Source: Pseudomonas sp. M47T1 (GTDB lineage: Bacteria > Pseudomonadota > Gammaproteobacteria > Pseudomonadales > Pseudomonadaceae). Taken from it: 64,000 bases of DNA. The translations under genes and the position numbers were made by a program. The notes beneath the pieces were generated by a model, which made no database searches, had not been told where the DNA came from, and saw nothing but the letters and a program-made list of their open reading frames with translations. The stretch's first letter is position 1, and every line of letters begins with the position of its first letter. Positions 1 through 8,470 of the stretch are shown here, piece after piece. The stretch lies in contig NZ_AJWX01000004.1 in NCBI RefSeq assembly GCF_000263855.1, positions 124,001 to 188,000 of the forward strand. The letters are read 5' to 3'.

Positions 1-1
1 G

Positions 2-1285
2 CTGGTATTGATCACGCTTTGCTTACTGGCAGGGCTGATCAGCGGTTACTACGGCTGGTGCCTGGCCGCAGGGCTGGCGGTGTACCTGGGCTGGACCCTC
101 AAGCAACTGCTGCGCCTGCACCGCTGGCTCAACCAGCATCAGCCGGATGAAGCACCGCCCGATGGCTACGGCCTGTGGGGCGACGTGTTCGACAGCATCT
201 ACCACCTGCAACGCCGCGACCAGCGCGTGCGCGGGCGCCTGCAAGCGGTGATCGACCGAGTGCAGGAGTCCACGGCGGCCCTGCGCGACGCAGTCATCAT
301 GCTCGACAGCGATGGCAACCTTGAATGGTGGAACCGCGCCGCCGAGACCCTGCTGGGCCTCAAGACCCCCCAGGACAGCGGTCAGCCCGTGACCAACCTG
401 GTACGCCACCCGCGCTTCAAGGAGTACTTTGAAGCCGAGAACTACGCCGAGCCGCTGGAAATCCCTTCGCCCGTCAACGACCGCATGCGCGTGCAGATGC
501 TGATCACCCGCTACGGCAACAACGAGCACCTGATGCTGGTACGCGACGTGACCCGCATCCACCAGCTGGAGCAGATGCGCAAGGACTTCATCGCCAACGT
601 CTCCCACGAACTGCGCACGCCGCTGACGGTGATCGCCGGTTACCTGGAAACCCTGCTCGACAACGTCGAGGACGTGAACCCGCGCTGGGCTCGCGCCCTG
701 CAGCAAATGCAGCAACAGGGCGGGCGCATGCAAACCCTGCTCAATGACCTGCTGTTGTTGGCCAAACTGGAAGCCACCGACTACCCCTCGGATAACCAGC
801 CCGTGGCCGTTTATGCCTTGCTGCAATCGATCAAGAGCGATGCCCAGGCGCTGTCAGGCCAGCGCAACCAGCGCATCACCCTGGAAGCCGACGACAGCAT
901 TCGCCTCAAGGGCAGCGAGTCGGAACTGCGCAGTGCGTTTTCCAACCTGATATTCAACGCCGTGAAGTACACCCCCGCCGAAGGCAATATCCATATCCGC
1001 TGGTGGGGCGACGGCAAGATGGCCTACATGAGCGTGCAGGATTCGGGCATCGGCATCGACGCCAAGCACTTGCCGCGCCTGACCGAGCGCTTCTACCGCG
1101 TGGACTCCAGCCGCGCCTTGGCCACCGGCGGTACCGGGCTGGGCCTGGCCATCGTCAAGCATGTGCTGCTGCGCCACCGTGGCCACCTGGAGATCAGCAG
1201 CACCCCAGGCCAGGGCAGCACCTTCACCTGCATTTTCGCGCCCCAGCAGTGGGTGATGCAGACACCGGGGCGCAAAGCGCTCTAG
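2..1285 (+). CDS. phoR: Phosphate regulon sensor histidine kinase PhoR (5' partial)
   Basis: Inner-membrane histidine kinase that senses phosphate status through the Pst-PhoU complex and phosphorylates PhoB. The reading frame is open from the first full codon of the window, so the true start lies to the left; the apparent TTG start at 8 is internal. Numbering from that codon, residues 1-35 are membrane segments, about 85-190 a PAS-like region, then the H-box FIANVSHELRTPL with the phospho-acceptor His near residue 200, and a C-terminal ATPase domain with an N-box (NLIFNAVKYTP) and GTGLGLAIVKH. The 428 or so residues seen fit a PhoR of about 435-445 residues. Its neighbours pst and phoU further right support the call. 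phoB should lie just outside the window. Confidence 0.96.
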   Translation: MVLITLCLLAGLISGYYGWCLAAGLAVYLGWTLKQLLRLHRWLNQHQPDEAPPDGYGLWGDVFDSIYHLQRRDQRVRGRLQAVIDRVQESTAALRDAVIMLDSDGNLEWWNRAAETLLGLKTPQDSGQPVTNLVRHPRFKEYFEAENYAEPLEIPSPVNDRMRVQMLITRYGNNEHLMLVRDVTRIHQLEQMRKDFIANVSHELRTPLTVIAGYLETLLDNVEDVNPRWARALQQMQQQGGRMQTLLNDLLLLAKLEATDYPSDNQPVAVYALLQSIKSDAQALSGQRNQRITLEADDSIRLKGSESELRSAFSNLIFNAVKYTPAEGNIHIRWWGDGKMAYMSVQDSGIGIDAKHLPRLTERFYRVDSSRALATGGTGLGLAIVKHVLLRHRGHLEISSTPGQGSTFTCIFAPQQWVMQTPGRKAL

Positions 1286-1384
1286 GCAAGCGTCGGTTCA
1301 ACCGCTACATTGATAGTCTTGTGCCTGCATTTCAGGCGCCGTTACTCCCCCTTTTTCTGAAGACGGAACCCGTAAAACTCCATC

Positions 1385-2725
1385 ATGGACCCTTCCCCTG
1401 GCTTTACCCTCGCTTCACTCTTCGCCGACTTCGGCATGATTCTTTTCGCTGTACTGCTGGTGTTGCTCAACGGCTTTTTCGTAGCCGCCGAGTTCGCCAT
1501 GGTCAAACTGCGCTCAACCCGCGTGGAATCCATCGCCGAGAAACACGGCTGGCGCGGTCAGATCCTGCGCACCGTGCACAGTCAACTCGACGCCTATCTG
1601 TCCGCCTGCCAGCTGGGTATCACCCTCGCCTCCCTGGGCCTGGGCTGGGTCGGTGAGCCGGCATTCGCGCACCTGCTCGAACCGTTGCTGGAAGCGCTGG
1701 GCGTGCAATCGCCGGAAGTCGCCAAGGGGGTGTCGTTTTTCAGCGCCTTCTTCGTCATTTCCTACCTGCACATTGTGGTGGGCGAACTGGCACCAAAATC
1801 CTGGGCCATTCGCAAGCCCGAGTTGCTGTCCATGTGGACGGCGGTGCCGCTGTACCTGTTTTACTGGGCCATGTACCCGGCCATCTACCTGCTCAACGCC
1901 AGTGCCAACGCCATCTTGCGCATTGCCGGCCAGGGCGAGCCAGGCCCGCACCACGAGCACAGCTACAGCCGCGACGAACTGAAACTCATCCTGCACTCCA
2001 GTCGTGGCCAGGATCCCAGCGACCAAGGCATGCGCGTGCTAGCCTCGGCGGTGGAAATGGGCGAACTGGAGGTAGTGGATTGGGCCAACTCCCGTGAAGA
2101 CCTGGTAAGCCTGGACTTCAATGCGCCGCTCAAGGAAATCCTGGCGATGTTCCGTCGCCACAAATTCAGCCGTTATCCGGTGTACGACGCCCGACGCAAC
2201 GAGTTTGTCGGCCTGTTGCACATCAAGGACCTGCTGCTGGAGCTGGCCGACCTGGACCATATCCCCGAGTCGTTCAACCTGGCCGAACTCACCCGCCCGC
2301 TGGAGCGTGTTTCCCGACACATGCCACTGTCGCGCCTGCTGGAGCAGTTCCGCAAGGGCGGCGCGCACTTCGCCCTGGTGGAGGAAGCCGATGGCAAGAT
2401 CATCGGTTACCTGACCATGGAGGACGTGCTGGAGGTGCTGGTGGGCGATATTCAGGACGAACACCGCAAGGCCGAACGCGGGATCATGGCCTACCAGCCG
2501 GGCAAGCTGCTGGTACGCGGTGACACGCCGCTGTTCAAGGTCGAGCGCCTGCTCAGCGTTGACCTGGACCACATCGAAGCCGAAACCCTGGCTGGCCTGG
2601 TGTACGAGACCCTCAAGCGCGTGCCGGAAGAGGAAGAAGTGCTGGAAGTCGAAGGGCTGCGCATCATCATCAAGAAGATGAAGGGCCCGAAGATCATCCT
2701 TGCCAAAGTGCTGCGCCTCGAATAA
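1385..2725 (+). CDS. CNNM/CorC (HlyC) family membrane protein with CBS domains
   Basis: A 446-residue membrane protein of the DUF21-CBS-CorC architecture. Residues 15-190 form the DUF21/CNNM membrane domain with several hydrophobic helices, including one around FAVLLVLLNGFFVAAEFAM. Two CBS repeats follow (about 215-340; the second includes GKIIGYLTMEDVLEVLVG), and the C-terminal 80 residues match the CorC/HlyC FAD-fold-like transporter-associated domain. Family members are tied to magnesium or cobalt efflux and are often annotated as hemolysins without evidence of hemolysis. It lies 99 bp after phoR in the same direction and may be read from the same transcript. The substrate is inferred from the family only. 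Confidence 0.9.
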   Translation: MDPSPGFTLASLFADFGMILFAVLLVLLNGFFVAAEFAMVKLRSTRVESIAEKHGWRGQILRTVHSQLDAYLSACQLGITLASLGLGWVGEPAFAHLLEPLLEALGVQSPEVAKGVSFFSAFFVISYLHIVVGELAPKSWAIRKPELLSMWTAVPLYLFYWAMYPAIYLLNASANAILRIAGQGEPGPHHEHSYSRDELKLILHSSRGQDPSDQGMRVLASAVEMGELEVVDWANSREDLVSLDFNAPLKEILAMFRRHKFSRYPVYDARRNEFVGLLHIKDLLLELADLDHIPESFNLAELTRPLERVSRHMPLSRLLEQFRKGGAHFALVEEADGKIIGYLTMEDVLEVLVGDIQDEHRKAERGIMAYQPGKLLVRGDTPLFKVERLLSVDLDHIEAETLAGLVYETLKRVPEEEEVLEVEGLRIIIKKMKGPKIILAKVLRLE

Positions 2726-2730
2726 CCGCT

Positions 2731-2756
2731 TTGTAGCCTCGCGGCAGCGGCTACAA
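2731..2756. repeat. GTAGCC-type palindromic hairpin between convergent genes
   Basis: TTGTAGCC is followed by an 8-nt loop and then GCGGCTACAA, with pairing between TTGTAGCC and GGCTACAA. It sits between the convergent CNNM/CorC and M23 peptidase genes. Similar GTAGCC/GGCTAC hairpins occur at 15134-15163, 18329-18352 and 59333-59426, so this is one member of a dispersed REP-like family. It may also act as a bidirectional terminator, although no T-run is obvious. Confidence 0.7.
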
Positions 2757-2764
2757 GTGTTGCG

Positions 2765-3661
2765 TTATTTATTGCCCAACGCAAAGTTGGGCAAGCTGCC
2801 CACCGGTTGGTTGAACTGGAAGGGAATCGACTCCAGCCCCAGGCCCACGTTGCGCTGCACCACGAAGTGCAAATGCGGCCCGGTACTGTTGCCGGTATTG
2901 CCCGAACGCGCCAGCGGCGTACCCACCGCCACGTGCTGACCCTCCAGCACGCTGACCGAACCCTGCATCAGGTGCAGATAAACGCCCATCGTGCCGTCAT
3001 CGTGCAGTATGCGCACGAAGTTGCCGGAAGGGTTGCTGCCGCCACTGCCCTGGTCGTTCTCAACCTTGACCACCGTGCCGCCACGCGCGGCGATGATCGG
3101 CGTGCCCACCGGCATCGCAATGTCCATGGCCCAGCGGCTTTTAGGCCCGAAATGGCTGAACGTGCCGTTAGGCCCCTGGGTCAGGCGAAACGGACCGCCC
3201 ACCCACGGCAGCGGATAGCGGTAGCCCATGGCGACCATTGACGGGTTACCCAGCGAATAGCGGAATTTTTGCGTGAAACGCAGGGCCTGCCCAGGCTTTT
3301 GCGCCACCAGGGTCGTCAGCGCAACGGTCGAGCGCGCAGGCAGTACGCGCCGTACCACCGCCGGCGTGCCGGCCCGTACGTTACCCAGGCTGGACAAGCG
3401 CAGCTCCACTTCAACGGGTGCGTACAACTCGTTGCGGGCCGAGAATGTGGTTACGCCCGCCTGCTTGTTCACGTCCAGATGCACCTGCTGGTCCAGCCGC
3501 TCGGTCATGCGATCGGCGAATACCAGCACCTTGGCGCCGTGGGTGGGCCGGTCGGTGTAGGAGGTCACGCCATAAGCGTCGGTGTACTTGTAGATGGTCG
3601 TGGCACCAGCCTGAGTACAGCCCAAGGCCAGGGCGCAGAAAAGAAGGGAGCGTAGCTGCAT
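2765..3661 (-). CDS. M23 family metallopeptidase with N-terminal DUF4124-like domain
   Basis: A 298-residue exported protein. Residues 1-21 are a signal peptide ending near GATT. A short DUF4124-type segment follows (TIYKYTDAYGVTSYTDRP), then a beta-rich middle, and a C-terminal LytM/M23 domain from about residue 165. The zinc-binding set appears intact: a His in FSHFGPKSRWAMD, the Asp ten residues later, and the HxH pair in GPHLHF. The long His-Asp spacing resembles LasA-like M23 enzymes rather than the short HxxxD form. It probably cuts peptidoglycan cross-links or stem peptides in the periplasm. It is convergent with the CNNM/CorC gene. The upstream Shine-Dalgarno sequence is weak. Confidence 0.9.
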   Translation of the reverse strand: MQLRSLLFCALALGCTQAGATTIYKYTDAYGVTSYTDRPTHGAKVLVFADRMTERLDQQVHLDVNKQAGVTTFSARNELYAPVEVELRLSSLGNVRAGTPAVVRRVLPARSTVALTTLVAQKPGQALRFTQKFRYSLGNPSMVAMGYRYPLPWVGGPFRLTQGPNGTFSHFGPKSRWAMDIAMPVGTPIIAARGGTVVKVENDQGSGGSNPSGNFVRILHDDGTMGVYLHLMQGSVSVLEGQHVAVGTPLARSGNTGNSTGPHLHFVVQRNVGLGLESIPFQFNQPVGSLPNFALGNK

Positions 3662-3762
3662 GATGGCGATCTGGAATAATTGGTCTGGACCAAAGATTAG
3701 CAGCTCCGTCGCCTACGTTCGCCAAACAGATAAACGGAATATTTCAGACAACCCCCTTCTTT

Positions 3763-3852
3763 TGTGGTAGCCGGTTCTACCCGCGAAAAGAGCACCGCGC
3801 ACTTGCCTGATACCGGGCGGTGCTTGCTTCGCGGGCAGAGCCCGTTCCCACA
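3763..3852. repeat. REP-like doublet, copy 1
   Basis: About 90 bp beginning TGTGGTAGCCGGTTCTACCC and ending with the inverse, TTCGCGGGCAGAGCCCGTTC then CCACA. Each end is itself a small palindrome and the ends pair with each other; the middle contains GAGCACCGCG and CGGTGC. The same layout recurs at 17942-18030, 35889-35975 and 37612-37701. This resembles the paired REP elements of P. putida. It lies between the response regulator and the M23 peptidase genes (both minus strand). Confidence 0.85.
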
Positions 3853-3908
3853 TGAAAACTGGGCTTCCCCAAAAGCAGCTGTCTTGCGTGCCCCCCAAAG
3901 GACGCGTA

Positions 3909-4823
3909 TCAGGCGCCGGGGACGAAGTGCTTCTGCGCCGTGCCGCGGGCGATCAGGCGCGAGATGTAATCGAGCTTCTGGGCGTCCTGGTCGACAAAGC
4001 GAAAGGTCAGTTGCAGCCAGTCGCTGTCCGGCTTGGGCTCGTGGGCGACGATCGCGTGCAGGTAGCCGTTCAACCGCGCCACTTCGGCGTTGTCGCCCTG
4101 CTCCAGGTCCAGCACGGCGTTTTCCAGTACCTGGGGCAGCACTTCCCCGCGGCGCACCACCAGCAGTGCTTCCTTGAGGCTCAGGGCCTTGATCACGCAC
4201 TGCTGGGTGCCGCTGGACAGGCGCAGCTGGCCCTGGCCACGGTTACTGGTGGATGCGGCCGCAGGTGTGGCTGCAGGGCGCGGTGCGTTGTTGAGCAGGC
4301 CGCCGCGAGAGGCCGGTGCAGGGGCCGCCGCAGCCGCTGCGGGACGTACCACTTCAGCCTTGCCGCCGGTCAGGGCGCTGAGCGAATCATTGGCAAAGGG
4401 CGAAGAGGCCTTGCTGGGTGTCGCCGTCAGGGCGTCCAGCTTGCCGATCTTGGCCAGTGCCTTCTTGACCTTGGTCAGCAACTGGTCGTTGGTGAAGGGT
4501 TTGCCAATGAAGTCCGAGACGCCGGCCTGGATGGCCTGTACCACGTTTTCCTTGTCGCCGCGGCTGGTCACCATGATGAACGGCATGGCCTTGAGATTAT
4601 CTTGCTCGCGGCACCAGGTCAGTAGCTCCAGGCCCGACATTTCCGGCATCTCCCAGTCGCACAGCACCAGGTCGAAGCTGTCTTTCATCAACAGGGCCTG
4701 GGCCTTGCGGCCGTTTACCGCGTCTTCGATGACCATGCCCGAAAAGGCGTTGCGCAAGCACTTCTTCACCAGGTCACGAATGAACGGGGCGTCATCCACA
4801 ACCAGCACACTGACCTTACTCAT
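3909..4823 (-). CDS. Response regulator: CheY-like receiver plus degenerate PilZ-like C-terminus
   Basis: A 304-residue protein. Residues 1-125 form a CheY-type receiver with the acidic pair in VLVVDDAPFIRDL, the phospho-acceptor Asp in LVLCDWEMPEMSG, a Thr in MVTSRG and a Lys in IGKPF. Residues 135-195 are a low-complexity Ala/Pro/Ser linker. The remaining 110 residues look like a PilZ-type beta barrel, but I see neither the RxxxR nor the D/NxSxxG c-di-GMP motif, so ligand binding is doubtful. An AGGAG Shine-Dalgarno sequence precedes the ATG. It follows phoU on the same strand but is separated from it by a terminator, so it is probably its own unit. Its position beside phoU is conserved in pseudomonads as I recall; its partner kinase is unknown. 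Confidence 0.85.
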   Translation of the reverse strand: MSKVSVLVVDDAPFIRDLVKKCLRNAFSGMVIEDAVNGRKAQALLMKDSFDLVLCDWEMPEMSGLELLTWCREQDNLKAMPFIMVTSRGDKENVVQAIQAGVSDFIGKPFTNDQLLTKVKKALAKIGKLDALTATPSKASSPFANDSLSALTGGKAEVVRPAAAAAAPAPASRGGLLNNAPRPAATPAAASTSNRGQGQLRLSSGTQQCVIKALSLKEALLVVRRGEVLPQVLENAVLDLEQGDNAEVARLNGYLHAIVAHEPKPDSDWLQLTFRFVDQDAQKLDYISRLIARGTAQKHFVPGA

Positions 4824-4942
4824 TGACCACTCCTAAGATTACCCGGCAAGCATAGCGCTGACTGATGGCCATTTGCCAAAACTTATTAGTCACGCCGGGA
4901 CTCTTTGTTCACGGGGTGCCATTCATTTCACGCACCGCAAAC

Positions 4943-4973
4943 GAAAATGCCCGGCGCAAGGCCGGGCATTTCT
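4943..4973 (-). terminator. Intrinsic terminator after phoU
   Basis: AAATGCCCGGC pairs perfectly with GCCGGGCATTT across a short loop. On the minus strand the stem ends in a T-rich run, just downstream of the phoU stop. It closes the pstCAB-phoU transcript before the response-regulator gene. Confidence 0.85.
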
Positions 4974-4985
4974 GGTCGGGCAGTC

Positions 4986-5744
4986 TTACTTATCGTCCGA
5001 AACGCCCGGAACATTAGCGCGATCGCCACGGCCCTGGACTTCCTCGCGCATGCGCGCAAGGCCCAGGTGGCGAACGTCGGTGCCGCGCACCAGGTAGATC
5101 ACAAGCTCCGAGATGTTGCGCGCGTGGTCGCCAATGCGCTCCAGCGAACGCAGCACCCAGATCACGTTGAGTACGCGCGAGATCGAGCGCGGGTCTTCCA
5201 TCATGTAGGTGACCAGCTCACGCAAGGCGGTCTTGTATTCGCGGTCGATGGTCTTGTCGTACTGGGCCACCGACAGTGCCAGGTCGGCGTCGAAGCGGGC
5301 GAACGCGTCCAGCGCGTCGCGGACCATCTTGCGTACCTGGTCGCCGATGTGGCGCACTTCGACGTAGCCGCGCGGCGACTCGCCTTCTTCGCACAGCTGA
5401 ATGGCGCGGCGGGCGATCTTGGTCGACTCGTCACCAATGCGCTCCAGGTCAATCACCGACTTGGAGATGCTGATGATCAGGCGCAGGTCAGAAGCAGCCG
5501 GTTGGCGGCGGGCCAGGATACGCACGCACTCTTCGTCGATGTTGCGTTCCATCTGGTTGATCTGCTCATCAACGTCGCGAACCTGCTGGGCCAGGCCCGA
5601 ATCGGCCTCGATCAGCGCGGTGACGGCGTCGTTGACCTGCTTCTCTACCAGGCCACCCATGGCCAGCAGGTGGCTGCGGACTTCTTCCAGCTCGGCGTTG
5701 AACTGCTGGGAGATGTGGTGCGTAAGGCTATCTTTATCAATCAT
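4986..5744 (-). CDS. phoU: Phosphate-specific transport system accessory protein PhoU
   Basis: A 252-residue all-helical protein that links the PstSCAB transporter to PhoR and keeps PhoR in its inhibitory state when phosphate is plentiful. It shows the two tandem PhoU repeats: residues 10-105, with VRDVDEQINQMERNIDEECVRI-like metal-coordinating acidic patches, and 110-225, ending in LERIGDHARNISELVIYLVRG. The second repeat contains the family hallmark ERIGDHA. The length is normal. The start ATG is preceded by GGAGCGACC. It is the last gene of pstC-pstA-pstB-phoU, separated from pstB by a repeat-bearing gap of about 115 bp. Confidence 0.97.
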   Translation of the reverse strand: MIDKDSLTHHISQQFNAELEEVRSHLLAMGGLVEKQVNDAVTALIEADSGLAQQVRDVDEQINQMERNIDEECVRILARRQPAASDLRLIISISKSVIDLERIGDESTKIARRAIQLCEEGESPRGYVEVRHIGDQVRKMVRDALDAFARFDADLALSVAQYDKTIDREYKTALRELVTYMMEDPRSISRVLNVIWVLRSLERIGDHARNISELVIYLVRGTDVRHLGLARMREEVQGRGDRANVPGVSDDK

Positions 5745-5760
5745 CGGGTCGCTCCGCGAC

Positions 5761-5861
5761 AGCTTTAAGCTTCAAGCTGCAAGCTACAAGTGGTTATGTG
5801 TGATCCAGAACTTTGCGTGCCTCTGCTTGCCGCTTGACGCTACAAGCTTGCAGCTGCTCTT
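5761..5861. repeat. AGCTTGCAGC-type inverted repeat between pstB and phoU
   Basis: The left arm contains AGCTTCAAGCTGCAAGCT and the right arm contains CTACAAGCTTGCAGCTGC, which are largely inverse complements, with about 35 bp between. A near-identical element lies at 56428-56516 between the two pyruvate carboxylase subunit genes. It is a second dispersed repeat family, here between co-directional operon genes. It may form an mRNA hairpin that sets relative phoU expression or protects upstream mRNA (inference). Confidence 0.75.
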
Positions 5862-6696
5862 AGCCATAGCGACCGGTGATGTAATCCTCGGTCTGCCGTT
5901 TCGCAGGGTTGGTGAACAGAGTGTCGGTATCCCCGAACTCCACCAGCTTGCCCATGTGCATGAACGCTGTGTAATCGGACACCCGGGCAGCCTGCTGCAT
6001 GTTGTGGGTCACGATCACAATGGTGTATTTGGATTTCAGTTCGTAGATCAGTTCTTCAACTTTAAGCGTGGATATCGGATCGAGCGCCGAACAGGGTTCG
6101 TCCAGCAACAAGACCTGTGGTTCCACGGCGATGGTGCGAGCAATGACCAGGCGCTGCTGCTGGCCACCAGACAGGCCAAGGGCCGACTCGTGCAAGCGGT
6201 CCTTGACCTCTTCCCACAGCGCAGCGGCCTTCAGCGCCCACTCCACCGACTCATCCAGCACGCGCTTCTTGTTGATGCCTTGGATGCGCAGGCCGTACAC
6301 CACGTTCTCGTAAATGGTCTTGGGGAACGGGTTGGGCTTCTGGAACACCATGCCCACGCGCCGGCGCAGCTCGGCCACGTCTTCGCCCTTGCGGTAGATG
6401 TTATGGCCCTCGAGGTTGATCTCGCCTTCCACCCGGCACCCGTCCACCAAATCATTCATGCGGTTGAAGGTGCGCAGCAAGGTCGATTTACCGCAGCCCG
6501 ACGGGCCGATGAACGCAGTCACGCGCTGCTTGGGAATGTCCAAGGCAACGTCGAACAGCGCCTGCTTGGCGCCATAGAACAGGTTGAGGCCGGGAACCTG
6601 GATGGCCAGCGTCTCGTTGGCCATGCTCAGGCCCTGGCGCTTGCGGCCGATGGCCGAGAGGCTGACGCCGCCAGGCTTGTTGGGATCTTGCTGCAT
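5860..6696 (-). CDS. pstB: Phosphate ABC transporter ATP-binding protein PstB
   Basis: A 278-residue cytoplasmic ATPase that powers high-affinity phosphate import. It shows Walker [10 protein letters not shown], a Q-loop ([10 protein letters not shown]), the ABC signature LSGGQQQR, Walker [14 protein letters not shown] and a switch His in IVTHNMQQA. It has a roughly 25-residue N-terminal extension compared with short PstB forms; the start at MQQDP is supported by GGGAGC just upstream, although an internal Met (MANETLA) is possible. It is preceded by pstA (87 bp gap) and followed by phoU. It is probably PhoB-controlled through the Pho box before pstC. Confidence 0.97.
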   Translation of the reverse strand: MQQDPNKPGGVSLSAIGRKRQGLSMANETLAIQVPGLNLFYGAKQALFDVALDIPKQRVTAFIGPSGCGKSTLLRTFNRMNDLVDGCRVEGEINLEGHNIYRKGEDVAELRRRVGMVFQKPNPFPKTIYENVVYGLRIQGINKKRVLDESVEWALKAAALWEEVKDRLHESALGLSGGQQQRLVIARTIAVEPQVLLLDEPCSALDPISTLKVEELIYELKSKYTIVIVTHNMQQAARVSDYTAFMHMGKLVEFGDTDTLFTNPAKRQTEDYITGRYG

Positions 6697-6783
6697 GATT
6701 GCTCCCTACGCGTTCAGCGCGTTGGTTGAGCCGCCCGCCTCGCATCGAGGGGGCGGCCGGCGAATGACCAGGCGGACGGCCTA

Positions 6784-8454
6784 TCAGTTGTCCAGTGCCT
6801 GGTACTTCTCGCGCAAATGGTTACGAAGGGCGACCGCCGACAGGTTCAACGCGGCAATCACCATCACCAGCAACAGCGCCGTGGCATACACCAGCGGGCG
6901 CGCGGCCTCGACGTTCGGGCTCTGGAAGCCAACGTCATAAATATGGAAGCCCAGGTGCATGATCTTCTGGTCCAGGTGCAGGTACGGGTAGTTACCGTCC
7001 ACCGGCAACGACGGCGCCATCTTCACCACACCCACCAGCATCAGCGGCGCCACCTCGCCGGCCGCACGGGCCACGGCCAGGATCATGCCGGTCATCATCG
7101 CCGGGCTCGCCATGGGCAGCACAATCTTCCACAGCGTCTCGGCCTTGGTAGCGCCCAGCGCCAACGAGCCCTCACGCAAGCTGAGCGGGATGCGCGCCAG
7201 GCCCTCTTCGGTGGCCACGATCACCACCGGCACGGCCAGCAGCGCCAGGGTCAGCGATGCCCACAACAGGCCGGGGGTACCGAACGTGGGTGCCGGCAAC
7301 GCCTCAGGAAAGAACATCCGGTCCACAGATCCGCCCAGCACATAGACGAAGAAGCCCAGGCCGAACACGCCGTAGACAATCGCCGGCACGCCGGCCAGGT
7401 TGTTCACGGCAATGCGAATCAAGCGGGTCAAGGGGCCCTGGCGTGCGTATTCGCGCAGGTACACCGCCGCCAGCACGCCGAAGGGAGTGACGATCATGGC
7501 CATGATCAGGGTCATCATCACGGTGCCGAAAATGGCCGGGAACACACCGCCCTCGGTGTTAGCTTCGCGAGGGTCCTGGGACAGGAACTCGCCGACCTTG
7601 CCGAAATAGAACCCCAGCTTCTTGAACACGCCCATGGCGTTGGGCTGGTAGGCGTGCAACACCTTGCCCATGCTGATTTCCATGACCTTGCCGTTGATGT
7701 CGCGCACGGTCAGGCTGTCGCGGTTGATGGCCTGATGCAGGTCACCAAGGCGCGACTCGATGTCCTGGTACTGGCCATTGAGTGCCGCACGCTCGGCGTC
7801 CATGTCCGCCTGCGCCGTAGCGTCCAGGCGGTGCTCCAGCTCCAGCTTGCGGCCATGCAGGCGAATGCGTTCGAGCTGGGCGTTGATTGAGCCGATTTCA
7901 CCCTTCTCCAGGCGCTTGAGCTGGCCGTCCAGCTGTTTCACCCGGTCAATGCGCGGATACAGCTGGTCGAACACCGCATCACCTTCAGCCACGACCTGGC
8001 CATTTTCCTTGACGTTGACCAGGTAGCCGTAGAAGTTGCCCCACTCGCGGCGCTCGACGGTCACCAGCTCCCTGGGCATGGCCTGCTCCTTGAGCCAGTT
8101 GCCTACCACCCAGATGAAGTCCATGCCACCGATGTCGCGGTTACCAATCTTGATCAGTTCGCGGGTCATGAATTCGGGGCCTTGCGCCGGCACCGGCAGC
8201 CCGGCGCCAGCCAATTGCGCACGCGGCACCTCTTCTTTCTGTACCACTTCGCCGATGAGCACCTGAGCTGGCTGGCCAGGCACTTCGTAGCTGGCGTGCA
8301 CCAGGTTTGCCGGCCAGAAATGGCCAAGGCCGCGCACGGCCAACAACGCCAGCAGGCCGACAGTCATGATCACGGCAACGGACACCGCACCACCACTGAG
8401 CCAGACGCCGGGCGAGCCGCTTTTGAACCAGCCTTTGAGGGAATCCTTTTTCAC
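6784..8454 (-). CDS. pstA: Phosphate ABC transporter permease PstA (long form)
   Basis: A 556-residue inner-membrane permease, roughly twice the length of the E. coli protein, as is usual in pseudomonads. Residues 15-45 form a first membrane helix. Residues about 50-290 are a large soluble insertion with a charged, coiled-coil-like stretch (about 165-245). The C-terminal 270 residues carry the MetI-like membrane domain with its EAA loop (LREGSLALGATKAETLWKIV). The start codon is GTG at 8452-8454, with GAAGGTAG upstream. pstC ends 16 bp before it, so the two are almost certainly co-transcribed and, by inference, co-translated. Confidence 0.94.
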   Translation of the reverse strand: MKKDSLKGWFKSGSPGVWLSGGAVSVAVIMTVGLLALLAVRGLGHFWPANLVHASYEVPGQPAQVLIGEVVQKEEVPRAQLAGAGLPVPAQGPEFMTRELIKIGNRDIGGMDFIWVVGNWLKEQAMPRELVTVERREWGNFYGYLVNVKENGQVVAEGDAVFDQLYPRIDRVKQLDGQLKRLEKGEIGSINAQLERIRLHGRKLELEHRLDATAQADMDAERAALNGQYQDIESRLGDLHQAINRDSLTVRDINGKVMEISMGKVLHAYQPNAMGVFKKLGFYFGKVGEFLSQDPREANTEGGVFPAIFGTVMMTLIMAMIVTPFGVLAAVYLREYARQGPLTRLIRIAVNNLAGVPAIVYGVFGLGFFVYVLGGSVDRMFFPEALPAPTFGTPGLLWASLTLALLAVPVVIVATEEGLARIPLSLREGSLALGATKAETLWKIVLPMASPAMMTGMILAVARAAGEVAPLMLVGVVKMAPSLPVDGNYPYLHLDQKIMHLGFHIYDVGFQSPNVEAARPLVYATALLLVMVIAALNLSAVALRNHLREKYQALDN

Positions 8455-8470
8455 CGATCGCTACCTTCTG

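Noticed and set aside
8..1285. phoR starting at the TTG at position 8
   Set aside because: The frame continues to the left edge with residues expected inside the first PhoR helix, so the gene is cut by the window.
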